A DNA stretch of 64,000 nucleotides from Camellia lanceoleosa (lineage: Eukaryota > Streptophyta > Magnoliopsida > Ericales > Theaceae): assembly GCA_025200525.1 (NCBI GenBank), contig CM045759.1, positions 4,774,001-4,838,000 on the forward strand. The letters run 5' to 3'. Position 1 is the stretch's first letter. Each line of letters starts with the position of its first letter. The notes under the pieces were generated by a model. It was not told where the DNA came from, did not search any database, and saw only the letters and a list, made by a program, of their open reading frames with translations. Positions 21,926 to 33,000 of the stretch are shown piece after piece. Both the position numbers and the translations under genes were made by a program.

Positions 21926-22102
21926 ACACTCTATCTTGTGTTTGGCCACAATAGAGCATGGATACTTATTCCAGTGGCTGCATTAGCATGTCTACTAGTC
22001 ACTTCTTTTGTGTCCTTACAGTTCCCCCTTCTTGTGGATCTCATCTCTTCAACATATGGCCCTGGCATTTTCGGCAAGCAAAGTGATCGGCTTCTTTATT
22101 AG
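21926..22102 (+). pseudogene. C-terminal PGG exon segment beyond the LTR
   Basis: Encodes LYLVFGHNRAWILIPVAALA, a membrane helix, then QFPLLVDLISSTYGPGIFG, QSDRLLY and a TAG stop at 22100-22102. This is the standard C-terminus of ACD6-like proteins. It follows directly from MILAFSS at 19877 if the LTR and one GTTCC copy are ignored. Confidence 0.9.
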
Positions 22103-22545
22103 TTACCATCAACAACAAGATGAAGAATTCCAAGCATGTATCATTTTTGGTTTCTTCAATCAAAACTCATTAATGTATGAAAATTGTCTATTTTGTTTGT
22201 ATATTATTACTCTATAAAAATCACTCTCTTGGGGGCGAGGCGAAATATAATTCCATCTCATGTTGAAGGTTGAAGTTGTAATAAGTTGGACTTGAAATCC
22301 ATTGCTACTTTTGATTTCCTTGAGAATGTCCTAAAATTTCAGATTACTAGAATTAAATCTATCAAAATATATATTTCAATTCTATGTTTTTTTATGTTAT
22401 GTTTGGATCATTAATTTGGATACAAATTTGAAAAAAAGAAAAAAGAAAACTAGGGGAAAAAAATTAGCTTATATTTTATTCACATTTACCTCACATTTCT
22501 CTTTCTCTTTTCAAATTCCTGCCTAAATTTATAATTCAAACTAGG
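22103..22545. other. 3' flank of the PGG pseudogene
   Basis: AT-rich, with no gene seen. It probably includes the former 3' UTR. No clear polyadenylation signal can be singled out. Confidence 0.4.
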
Positions 22546-23944
22546 GGTGTGTGTCGGCATCGTGCCTTTTTCGAGTCTAAGGCATGCATCCCACACCAAC
22601 TTGCTTTGACCAACAAAGAATCTCTACTTAATTTTTTTAAAAGGAATTAAGAAACCTTTAACAATGAAAATTAAGTTAAGGACCAGTCCATCACAACAAA
22701 AGAAAATTCTGGGTTCAAGAGTTTAGGTACAAGAGAGAAAAATCATTGAATGATAGCAATCCCTCTTGCCCAATCCGAAAATTAGCCTCTACTCACTTTC
22801 TATTTTATGATTTTAGTGGTTAATTATTTCATACAATCCATTTTAAGTCTAAAACCTTTACTAACCCTAAAACTATGTGGTTTGAGTAAAACAAGTACCA
22901 TTCATTTTAGTTGCAAGAATAAAACCACATCTTTGAATAAAATAAAGATTTTCCACTAAAAATGGATTTTAAATAAAACATGGCCATAAACTTGAACTAA
23001 GATGAACAACACTTATAAAACATCCAAAACAACCAATTTTGTATATAAAGAGCATATAAACCTGCATAATTAAAAAATAATACAAATAGCAAGCACATGC
23101 CAAGGAAGAGATAACATGACCTACTGTGCTTCTAAACATGCAAAATATGATCCTAAATCCGGTTTGAGGCTACTAACATGATGATTATGAAAGAAAATCA
23201 CCTAACAAGTAAGAGAGCAAAAATAACCTAACATTACATGACGATCAAACCGGGCTTAAAACATGATTCCTATATGATTACATTATCCTAAACATGTTGT
23301 TCTAATAAGAGTGAATAAAACATGTGAGAAGAGGCGAGAAAGTGAGTAAAACTAAGAAACTACATGATGCTATGATAGATGGATGCCCTAACTATGATTA
23401 ACTATCAAAACAAAGACTAAAAGAGGTACTAAAATGGAAAATAAAGAGAGGATTACCTCATGGTTTTCTTAAATCAACAAACATGCAATGAAATAGAAAG
23501 AAAGCAAAGGTTTTCTTGGTTGCAAGCCTCCCTCAAGTAAAGTTTTCTAAGATAGTTCAAGTTCTCCAAGCCTTGGAGTATTTTTCATTTTTTGGGCTGT
23601 TGTGGGTAGGGAATTTTTGGAGCTAAGGCATAGGAGGGAGAGAAGAAGAGTGTTTGGTTCTTAAACTCACAGAAAATGGCTCAAAAACTTAATCATGTTA
23701 GGTTTTTATTCTTGGCAATCCCGTTTGACAAAACTCTTTTGAGTTGTAATTTTATTCGCATTTTTATTTCAGTGAGGCTATGAGTTGTTAGAGGCGAATC
23801 CAACCCGAATCGTGCTTTGCAGAGAAGTTTGTGATGTCAATGCTTTCAAGATTGCCACTTCGTTGATTATTACGGGGGTCGAACTGACCGGTCAGCTCGC
23901 AGCCGAAGCAAAATGCAAAATTGCATTCAAAATTGCATGTCCGC

Positions 23945-24145
23945 CGTTGCTCGCTCGAGCCAAGGAATGCTCACTCGAGCTAAGGCTTTCTCGCTCGAGC
24001 CAAGGAGTTTTCGCTCGAGCGACGGATTGCGTCAACACAAAAACTTGAGAGAATTGATTGGTCGCTCGAGCCAAGGATTCGTCGCTCGAGCCAAGGCACT
24101 AGCAGAAATCATGAAAACTAAGCTCCTCGCTCGAGCGAGCTTCAA
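23945..24145. repeat. CTCGAG word array in copy 2
   Basis: Seven words of the form TCGCTCGAGCCAAGG or TCGCTCGAGCGA, several with an identical CCAAGG tail. Copy 1 has different spacing and different flanking letters, so the array has turned over since the copies separated. Confidence 0.85.
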
Positions 24146-24203
24146 AATCCGGATTTCTTAAGGAGTTGGTTTTCTTCCAAATCTAGGATTACTTTTGGTT
24201 TTC

Positions 24204-24210
24204 TATAAAT
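24204..24210 (+). promoter_or_regulatory. TATA box of the dispersed element
   Basis: TATAAAT lies about 65 bases after the last CTCGAG word, in the sequence TTTCTATAAATACTTGG. Confidence 0.6.
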
Positions 24211-24891
24211 ACTTGGTTTTCTCCCAAAGCTAAGGTTACTTTCTCCAGATCTTCTTTTTGGATCTTAAGGTTTATATCTGGAGATATTTTGTTAGTTTTC
24301 TTTAATGTTTTTATTGAGTATTCAACTCATGGTTTAAAAGAGAGTACATCAAAGGTTTTGTTTGTTATACAAGAGAGAGAGAGTTGTTCTTCGGTGGATT
24401 TTGAAGAATTCGAGCCTGAAGCTTCGGTGGATTCTAGAGTGGCTCATCGTAAAGACAATTCCGAGGTGAAGACGGGGTTGGAAGAGGCACATAGAGGTTG
24501 GTTCAATTAGGCGTGGATTCGCTAGGTAATTGAGAGTATACCTGTGTCATTCCTTTAAATCTTCTTAGTGGATTGTTTTGTGGCTGCTGCCCGTGGTTTT
24601 TTAATCACAATTGGAGGTGTCCAATTGTGGTTTTTCCACGTAAAATTGTTGTGTTGATTTGTCTTTGATTGTTTGATTGGGATTTTATATTCTTCTTAAA
24701 ATTGGTACATAATCACAAATCAACATCTAGGGGGTTTCTAGATTTTTTAAACCCTTTGAAAGGGAGGGGGAGGGGGTGCTTATATAGGCACTGAAAGGCG
24801 TGAAGGGCCATCTAGGGCCACCTCCATCGCTTTCTGTGCCAACTCTCACCCGAAATGCATCAAGATTGAGTTTCCATACCTAACTTTGCCA

Positions 24892-24955
24892 CGTTTGGAC
24901 GTGCGCACGCATAATTCATGTGTGCACGCACAACTAATGTGCGCACACATCTCTT
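24892..24955. repeat. GTGCGCAC word array
   Basis: Three words, CGTGCGCACGC, GTGTGCACGC and GTGCGCACAC, spaced about 22 bases apart. This is a short version of the palindromic arrays elsewhere, with yet another word. Confidence 0.65.
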
Positions 24956-25045
24956 GTCTTGGTATATGTGCCATGCATGTATGGACAAGTGTGGGGTCTC
25001 ATGCCCTTGTCTTACTTATGGTTCAAGTGAGCTCGAATTACCTTC

Positions 25046-25913
25046 CACTACAACAAAAGTTACTATTTACGGCTTTGGATTTACGGCATGTATTAAATGC
25101 ATGTCGTAATTAGCGTATTCTACGGCATTTATTTTTGGCAAGTCATTAATACTTTTTAAAAAACGACACACATATTATGTATGTTATTGATTCATATATT
25201 TATGACATACAAAAATATGCCGTGAAAAACATATACTTTCATGGTTTGCAAAAATATGCCGTGAAATATTTATACTTAAGATGACATGCATTTTACGCCA
25301 TAATATATCATAACTTTACACAGCATACATTAGTATGTCGTGAAAACTCTTACTAAAAAAATTTAGAAAAAAAATTTATTTTCACTCTCAAAAAGTCATA
25401 ATCTTATAAATCAATAAGTTTATTTATTATTTTTTTTACCAAATTATATTTTAATTATAAATAATGATAATAAAAACAATTCTAGATGTTCTTAGATATA
25501 TATAAATTTTAGTAGACATGACAAAAAAAAATTTCCCCCAATAAACTAGATATTCTACTTGATTATAATCTACATTTTTTTAATACAAAAATAATTTATA
25601 AACTTATACTTAAAATCTTTTTGTCTATAATTTTTTACTCCAAATTTTTATTTATTTATTAATAATGTTAGAGTTACACATTCTTTACATTTCAGATTTT
25701 TATTTATTTATTAATATTGTTAAAGTTACATAGTTTTTGCATTCTCATGTCTCTCTCTCTCTCTCTCTCTCTACATCGGAGTCTCACATAAACACATGAG
25801 CACCACCACCAACCATTGTCCCTTCGATCACCACCGATATCTTCCGAGCTTGCAGTTCAATTCCGATTCTAAGCCCTTTCCATGGATTTGATTTTCTTTG
25901 TGAGTTTCTAGGA
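25046..25913 (+). mobile_element. CACTA element 5' end (truncated or unresolved)
   Basis: Begins CACTACAACAAAAGTTAC, followed by many TTTACGGCATG/CATGCCGTAA subterminal words (25069-25340). The segment matches the inverted right end of the element at 27476-45584, continuing through a (CT)n leader (25750-25772) to CCATGGATTTGATTTTC followed by GTGAGTTTCTA, which resembles a first exon and splice donor. After about 25913 the two copies diverge. The other end of this copy was not found. Confidence 0.65.
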
Positions 25914-26592
25914 GTGATCAGAGGAAGATTCTCTCTCTGTCTCTGTCTCTCTCTCTCTCTACACTCTTTTTCTCTTGATATATGTATGCGTATGTGTGGC
26001 ATTTGTATTCATTTTGATGTATTGTTAATAAATCTTAATGTCGCCTCAAATTCTTTGTTTTATCATTCAGTCCTATCATTTGTATCAGTGTGCAATTACA
26101 GATTCAATAATTCTAGGTTTTTATAAAAATTGTCGATTGCCTCTTAATGATTGTTTGTAATTTTGTTGTGCTTTATATCTTTGGGAATCATGAAGAAGAA
26201 AACATCAATTCTAGAATATATATATATATATATATTCCAGAAATTCACTCAATTTCTAGAGAGCTTGACAAAAAATTCTTGGTCGGTAAATTTTTCAGTT
26301 CAATTTTTAATTTGTTGTTAAATTGTTTTAGACATGAATTTTTTGATCTTTCATGCAGTTCAAATCATGTTTACAGGATGGAATGAAAGAGGGTTTAGTA
26401 AAGCAAAATCATAGCTATTTTGGGGGTGAGTTTTCATGATTGTGCATAATCGAAATTGTGCAGATGCTTGACTTTGATAAATTTTTAAAAATAGTTCTCT
26501 ACCTCGTAATTTCATGAAATTTTAACGGGCAATCCCTCCATGAGTCTAGTATATTGTGTAAAATTATAGAAGAAATTTTCAATAAATGACTG

Positions 26593-27475
26593 TTAAATAA
26601 ATCTCGAACTAGGTTGTGTGTTTTACTACTATGTTGAATTCTATTTTAGACAATTGTTTTCTATAAGTATTTTAGTCGAAGAGACACTTGAAACAATTCA
26701 AAATAAGTCAATTTTTTTGAAGTTGTACCAGGGGAGCACAATAAATCAGTGCCTTCAAACTCTAATGCAAAATGTGCTATTAGTTTATTGGATTTTCACC
26801 AAAAAATTATCATTAGATCTTCAAGTTTTCTATCTCAATCAAAAAAGAAACAATAATTTTTATTTGGAGACATTTAGACAAGGAGAATTTTAATTCTTGC
26901 CAACTATGTTATTGGAGACATTTAGACAATGAGAACTTTTATTTGGTTGGACTTTTAAATATATTTTTAATTTATTTTTATTTTTATTTTTTTTGTCAAG
27001 GAGAGATTATATTTTGCTGACCTTTTAGCTTTTAATCAGCTTTTCGTAAGGCCTTGTAGATAGAGCTAGTTTATCTTTTGTAGGCTTTGTTAGGGGAGTA
27101 TAACAGCCTTGTTTTTTTTGCTTTTTTGCTTCTTGTAAGAACACTATTATTTTATTAGTTATACAAGAATGTATTTAAATTGGGGCATTCTATACAAGCC
27201 TAAGCAGGATTGGGGCCTAAAGCAAGTGCATTACTTTCTTTAGGCATGAATTGACCATGCTATTAACTTTACACATAACATTATTAGACCATCCTATTCA
27301 ATTCAAATATAAACTTATTAGATGATTATATTATATAAATATGTTTATTTTTTTACCTTGATTTCTTGAGTTAGATTTGTTGACAAATTTATACCACTTA
27401 TTCGTCATTTAGTACTGCCTAACAACAAATTTTGGATGCAAATTTTGACTAGTTAATGTGAAATTGAATTGCCAT
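26593..27475. repeat. Unit U, copy 1 (0.88 kb duplicated segment)
   Basis: This segment recurs in the same orientation at 45591-45695 plus 48235-48994. Shared landmarks are TTAAATAAATCTCGAACTAGG, CTTCAAACTCT.ATGCAAAATG and GAATTGCCAT. Copy 1 is bounded on its right by a CACTA terminus. It may be a segmental or transposon-associated duplicate; no coding domain is seen. Confidence 0.75.
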
Positions 27476-28279
27476 CACTACAACAAAATTGAATTTTTAC
27501 GGCTTGCAATGCATGCCTAAAAACTCTTTCACGGCATGCACACAAATGTCGTTATATGACATACTGTGAAAAGTTAAGTGTCATTTACGGCATGCAAGTA
27601 AAATTGTAAAAAGTAATATATTAAACATTAATGACATATTTTGTATGTTGTATATAATATTTTACAACATTTTTGTCATGCCATAAATCATCATACTTTT
27701 CATGGCATAATTTTACATGTCGTAGAAGGTTATTTTTAATATATTTATAGCATACTTTGTATGTCATATATAATATTTTATGGCATTTTCTTGCCTGTCA
27801 TAAATCATCACACTTCTTATGACATAATTTTGTATGTTGTAGAAGGTCATTCTTAATATATTTATGACATACTTTGTATGTTGTATATAATCTTTTAAGG
27901 CATTTTCTTACATGTCATAAATCATTACACTTTCATGACATAATTTTATATGCCGCAGAAGGTCATTTTTAATATATAATATGTATATATATAGGAATAT
28001 AACCTTACCGAATAGTATGTAGATAGTAGCTTATAAAATACAACCTATGAACAAACCAAGCAGAAACAACAACTATGTAAGCAAAAAAATCTAATATCCA
28101 TACACCAAACAACCTACGTGCTAACCTTCATCCTCAACTTCTATCATATCAAGCTAATAACAACCTCAAACATACAAACCAAGAAAAGTATCCAAATCAT
28201 AAAATTCATTAATCTCTAAAATACGACTTTAAACATCCAGAACGCATAATTAAAAATGGTAAATCAATTAGTCTAATAT

Positions 28280-28615
28280 TTAGTCCAAAAGAATAAATTG
28301 ACTAAGCCATGTAACTGTACTTCCTATTGCATCTTGAAGATCATATATTTCATGAGTAAAACGAAACAACGACACGTTGACTATTACGTGGTTCACCCAT
28401 ACTTTCCAACAAATTAGTCTAAGGGTCACATGATGCACCTTTGACTTAGGATCCCTTGATGCAATTTGTTGCATTGGGAGGGGACATACTTTCCACCAAG
28501 TTTGTCCCCTCCCAATGCAACAACTTGCATTTGACATTACTTCGATGCTACAAAAATTAGGACTATATAAGCATACTACTAAGTAAATTGGTGAACTTTG
28601 AAATTTAGGAAGCAA
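28280..28615 (-). pseudogene. CACTA transposase-associated domain relic (DUF8039-like)
   Basis: The minus-strand frame contains RDPKSKVHHVTL, CWKVWVNHVIVNVSLFRFT and LQDAIGSTVTWL. This pattern (DPK.KVHHV.L....WKV.V..V......P..E...L.DAIGS.VAW) resembles the domain found in the second half of plant CACTA transposase-region proteins. The assignment is from remembered family patterns, not a search. The N-terminal half of the frame has no recognised match. It is a remnant of an autonomous ancestor. Confidence 0.55.
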
Positions 28616-30116
28616 ACTAACAAAAGATAAAAGATAGAGGAGACATCATAATTTAAACAGTCAAAATAGAAAATCTGAGACAATCAAACATATTTTCCCT
28701 GTTTGGGTCAAATTTAGTCAAACCATCCTCCTAATAAATAAAGTTAATGGGTGAACTTAACCATTCTTGCAAAACTAAGTAGCTCAAATTAGATAACCCA
28801 AATCTAGAATTTTTTATAACACATAAGTTAATCACACAATTATAAGCTCGAAGGTCGGAATATGAGAAATAACATTAAGAAAGGGTTCAGCATCGTTGTT
28901 ATCGGATTTGAACACTCTTCCATTCTTTCTCTCCAATAATTTTTTTATGGTGAAAACCATAGCGAAGGTTTAAAAATAAAAACAAAATATATTAAAAAGA
29001 TGCATTTTTATTTTAAACTACACATTTCAAAAATGTGTCATTTTGCTTCAACTTTAAACATGGATGGTTGGATTAGAAAAACAAGATCTGTAGAAGATCA
29101 TGTTCTGTCGGTACCACCTCAATGCACCTGACCTTGAGCCAATTGAATTTTGAAGCACCATGGAAACACCATGGTATGCACTTTTAACTAGCAGCCTCAC
29201 AACACACAAATAAACCAACAACAAGAATTTATAAAGAATCATTAAGTACAAAAATAAAATCCAAAATGAAACTATAGAAGTTATAAACAATTAAAATTAG
29301 AGAAAAAAAGACAAGATAATCACTAGAAATTCCACATCATGAATTTATGATGAAAGAAAATTTGAGTTTCTCACTCAAATCACTATCTCTAATACATATA
29401 AATATATAACAACATCAAGAGTTGGTAAAAGGATCATTATTCCAATTAGTTAATTACATGAATTATGCAGAAGATTGTTTTTATGATGAGTAAATAACAA
29501 TTATGGCTTTCCACAGCCACCAACTACTCTCGACACACTTAGGAATTTTGTCTAAAGGGGTCATTCAATTCCCCCTAAAGTTAGAATTCTATCAAACCAA
29601 CCTTGAATAGATGAAATTATGCATAAATAAAAATTATTTCAGCTCAATGGGGTCACAATACACCAAGCGTGGCCCCTGAAATTATTTCAGCTCAATGGGG
29701 TCACAGTAGGGTAGTTAGTCATCTATCATGCATCAAATTTAATTTTGAACTTTCATATGAATGATTGACAAATAAAGGAGATTATATTTTCTTATTCACA
29801 TTGAAAATGTAGATATTCCACGATTCATTGTCTTCAAAAACAAAAATCCAACTGACAAAAGCTTATTTAAATCTTATTTAAGTTCTATTAATTTTTATAT
29901 TCTATAGTTTATTTAGATGGTAAGAGCAACAAATTCTTTTCCAAAAAGATTAAATTTCCAACCAAAGAGGAACAAATCATACTTGTAAAAACCTCAATTA
30001 AATCCTTTCATACAACTTCGAACTTAGGTTTCAAGTTCCCATGGGAATCGCTAAGAAAGTAGAGCAATACAAAACCAAATAAACTTTACACAAAAGAATA
30101 TTCATTAATCTTCAAC
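28616..30116. other. CACTA interior, no gene recognised
   Basis: AT-rich sequence inside the CACTA element. A 25-base direct repeat starting ATTATTTCAGCTCAATGGGG lies at 29633-29657 and 29680-29704. No coding domain is identified. Confidence 0.4.
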
Positions 30117-32402
30117 TGTAACGCCCTGAAATAATTCAACATAAACTAACCACACCAACTAACATTGGCTAAATAATGACAATGACCCATCCAACTTTAC
30201 ATATTTGACAAAACGAGCTTATACAAAAGTTTCACATGCGGATATACATTCAATGATAAGAAAATACCTGAATTTATAGCATGTGAAGCATCTAGTCTCA
30301 AATAATTAAAATGCCCTTAAGGGCTTATATCTTCCAAGGCAATAGCCTTGTTTCACAAAATGGTCTTCAGACCCATAAATGTTTAGCCCTTGGCTTACAA
30401 AAAATTTCATAACAAAATAAAAGAGCAATATACTCTTCTCAAATCTATCCACACTCTCAATTCGGCGGGATTACCACATCTTTACCTGTACCAAAATCCC
30501 ATAAGGGTGAGCATAAAGCCCAGTAGAGAAACCTTAACAAAGTATATACATTTATGCAAGGTATGCAATATTAAATGCAAATGCAAATGCCATGCAATGC
30601 CATTTCAAAATAATCACATGCCATGCTTTTCTTGAAAATCACCATGTTTTCAATAGCATTTTGCAATCTCATAAATTTCCAAACTTCCAAATTTAAATCA
30701 TAAGGGGACGGTAAATACAACTCAAGTAATCCCTAGGTTGGTGCCTGCAAGTAGGCTCAACAAGCACACTACTAATAACCCAACTTTACCGGTTGCTAAC
30801 CGAAAGGGAAGTGGTACCTCCTCCGCGCGTGTTTTCGGTCTTTCACCCTGAACACTCAGGCCAACTTATCAATTTCATCTACACCTTCTAACCGGACTTA
30901 CCAACGTATTTACCCCATAAACATTTCCATTAGTTCTCATTTCAGTGTATATATTCATATGTATAACTCTTTCAAAAGGTGAATGTTTCCAATCTCAATT
31001 CCAAGATGCGAATTTCCTATTGAATGGGTATGCAATGCAACCATTTTTCCATGCCTCATAGTGTTTCTCCATTTTTCAAGTTATTCCAACAACATTACCA
31101 AACGATTACATTCCTCATTTTCCCTTCTCAAAGTTATTCATAAAATGGTCCAAAATTGCTATCATGGATCTTTATACGACAATGAAACTGCAATTCATAT
31201 ACGTTCACATTCTAAACATTCCAAAGCTATAGCAAATGCTTGAGCACCAATTTCCTTTCACCACAATACGCATATATCATGGAATCCAACATTGTGTAAT
31301 TTGTAATCATATATATATATGCATCTAACCAATAAAAAAATTAAGTGAGGTTTCCAACCTTTATATATCTAGAGTTATCATGTGACAACGAAATCAAGAA
31401 ATTCTCACTCACCCTTTTATTTATTTCAAGAAGATCCCTAGATTTACCCACCATTCCCAAAACCCCCAAATTTCTAGGTTTTTCACAAAAACCCTAATGT
31501 TCATTTCTTTTATAAAACCTCATCATATACTTCAATCTCAACCCATGTTGCCCAAAATTTCAAGAAAAGTCTTTAAAAGAACACAAAATAGAGTTTGTTC
31601 TACAAAATCATCAATTTTTTTAGCCACAATACCCATTTTTGAAATCACAAGAGCAACTCACATAATCAACTCAAAACTTACATAAACATATATATAACTC
31701 AAAGAAGAACCCTACCACAAGGTTTGATGAAGAAAAGAGAGATGAAACCCTAGCTTTGATGGTGTTGAAAGAAGATCTCCACCGTACACAATGTGGTTCC
31801 CAAGAGGCTCTACAATGTTGATGAAGAGACCATGGACCAATCTCAAATGGATGATGAAGGATCAAAGATTTGGTCTTGTTTTGAGCTTGGAATATAGAGA
31901 GAAGGGAGAGAGATATATTTTTAGAGAGAGAGAGGTGTAACTAAAGTGATACATTCAGCCAAAATAAGGAAATAAAAACAGAGTTTTCGGACTGCCAGAC
32001 GACCCACACGTGCGGAGCCTCACTCCTGCATGTGCGGCTCCCATCTCCGCACATGCGGCCCTCCCCACTTTCACCTTGCTCCGCACCTGCATATATTGCA
32101 ATGTGCTGCCCCAGCCTTCCCCTGAAATTCGCATGTGCGGCCTCATTCCCCACACGCGCGGCCCCACCCCGCACGTGTGGCCTAAGGCCACCGCACGTGC
32201 GGCCCTGGCCCAGCAGCCCAGAAATTTCTGGTTCGGTCCCCGGGCACTCCGGACTCGACTACGCACCCTTCGGAACAAGAGAAAATCAATCACCAAAAGA
32301 CGAGAACGAAGTTTTTGTTTTGTGGACCAAACTTCCAGACACTACAACCCAATGGGAAACAAAGGAGAACGGAGCAAAAAAATTTATTCCCTTGTCATCA
32401 CA
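30117..32402 (-). repeat. 3' LTR of the gypsy element (complete, 2286 bases)
   Basis: The minus strand begins TGTGATGACAAGGGAATAAA and ends TTTCAGGGCGTTACA. About 1.2 kb of it aligns with 42270-43494 at high identity. It contains a CACGTG word array (31996-32215), then AT-rich sequence with GA tracts downstream. Open frames across the array are by-products of GC-rich repeats. Confidence 0.93.
31996..32215. repeat. CCGCACGTGCGG word array (3' LTR)
   Basis: About eight variants of the palindrome CCGCACGTGCGG: CACACGTGCGG, CTGCATGTGCGG, CCGCACATGCGG, CCGCACCTGC, CGCATGTGCGG, CACACGCGCGG, CCGCACGTGTGG and CCGCACGTGCGG. The core CACGTG is the plant G-box. It lies about 190-400 bases inside the LTR start. 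Confidence 0.9.
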
Positions 32403-32424
32403 ACCTTCCCACCATAGGAAAATT
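32403..32424 (-). other. Polypurine tract of the gypsy element
   Basis: The minus strand reads CCTATGGTGGGAAGGT directly before the 3' LTR start. This purine-rich block is in the expected position for plus-strand DNA priming. Confidence 0.7.
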
Positions 32425-32703
32425 CGTCCCTGAAATTTAAACAGACTAATCAAATGAAGGTTTCTAGGGATTTTGATCATTTAACAACATCATCAAGTTG
32501 CAACATCAATGTTTAATCAACATTTGTCATTCATTTCATCATTATTTCATCAAAACAACATTCGTTTACACAAGACATATGAAATAAAACATCTTTAGCA
32601 TGGTATTATTTTTTTCACAATACATAAAGCAACTTGTGGCCCACAATTCACACTTTGTCCCTTCAACACTAGGGGAACAAACATTACACATTAAAATAAA
32701 CAA
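32425..32703. other. 3' untranslated part of the gypsy element
   Basis: AT-rich sequence between the chromodomain stop and the polypurine tract; nothing else is recognised. Confidence 0.6.
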
Positions 32704-33000
32704 CTAAGCATGCTCAAATAAATCTGGATACTTGGAGCGTACCTCCGCTTCCCGTTCCCAAGTTGCCTCCTCAATCCCATGGTGTCTCCACAACACCTTC
32801 ACTAATGGTATGGTTTTGCCTTGTAACACTTGCTCTCGGGTATCTAAGATTTGAACCAGTCGATCCTCGTAAGAGGCATCTTCATCTACCTCCAATTCAA
32901 CTCAATCTAACACATGAGAAGAGTCGGGTTTGTACTTCCTAAGCATTGACACATGAAACACATTGTGAACTCCCGAAAGTTGTGGTGGTAAAGCTAACCA
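32704..33000 (-). pseudogene. gypsy pol 3' end with chromodomain
   Basis: Minus strand. From 33000 the frame reads GVHNVFHVSMLRKY, the conserved 'HxVFHVSxLRK' segment that follows the integrase core. A stop interrupts it near 32900. It continues with EDRLVQILDTREQVL, IPLVKVLWRHHGIEEATWE and YPDLFEHA, a chromodomain-type ending in which VKVLW and the EATWE motif are typical. The upstream half of the same polyprotein is 4.46 kb away at 37468, beyond the inserted solo LTR, and the frame is continuous across that insertion. Confidence 0.9.

Larger units (their letters stand above)
18737..22102 (+). pseudogene. ACD6-like ankyrin/PGG-domain gene, 5'-truncated and split by an LTR
   Basis: This is the only host gene recognised. 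Family members are membrane proteins with N-terminal ankyrin repeats and a C-terminal PGG domain of about four membrane helices; plant ACD6/ITN1 relatives act in defence and stress signalling. First exon 18737-19173: TATKLGIHEVVEEIIESFP, NRCENVFNLIYRMS and ALQMQRELQWFQ, ending CAG|GTAATA. Intron 19174-19439 ends GATGCAG. The next exon from 19440 gives EIEKFVIPYYKG, then the PGG signature WMKDTANSCTITAALIAT...AAITVPSGN and helices with LLMFLSILTSRYAEGDFL. The frame then meets a solo LTR and stops at 19923-19925. The C-terminal part resumes at 21926. Defects: an in-frame TAA at 18790-18792, missing ankyrin exons, and the LTR. The C-terminal halves rejoin in frame across the LTR, so that hit is probably not the oldest lesion. 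Confidence 0.88.
23693..24748 (+). mobile_element. Dispersed LTR-like element, copy 2
   Basis: The inverted partner of 4538-5486. It begins TGTTAGGTTTTTATTCTTGGC and similarity ends near CTAGATTTTTT. Shared landmarks include GGCAATCCCGTTTGACAAAA, GTAAAGACAATTCCGAGGTG and TTTTTCCACGTAAAATTG. A CTCGAG array (23945-24140) precedes a TATA-like box at 24204. No coding domain is seen. Confidence 0.65.
22546..25045. repeat. LTR-like region, borders unresolved
   Basis: Starts near TGTGTGTCGGCATCGTGCC and has the general texture of the other LTRs here (long A-rich stretch, splice-like tracts, GC-rich words at 24892-24955). A dispersed repeat (23693-24748) sits inside it. The right end abuts a CACTA terminus at 25046. 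No matching ends or target duplication were identified. Confidence 0.35.

Noticed and set aside
31941..32433. Several overlapping open frames of 110-135 codons on both strands, repeated at 43091-43505
   Set aside because: They arise from the GC-rich CACGTG word array in the two LTRs; no family resemblance, and both strands are open because of composition.
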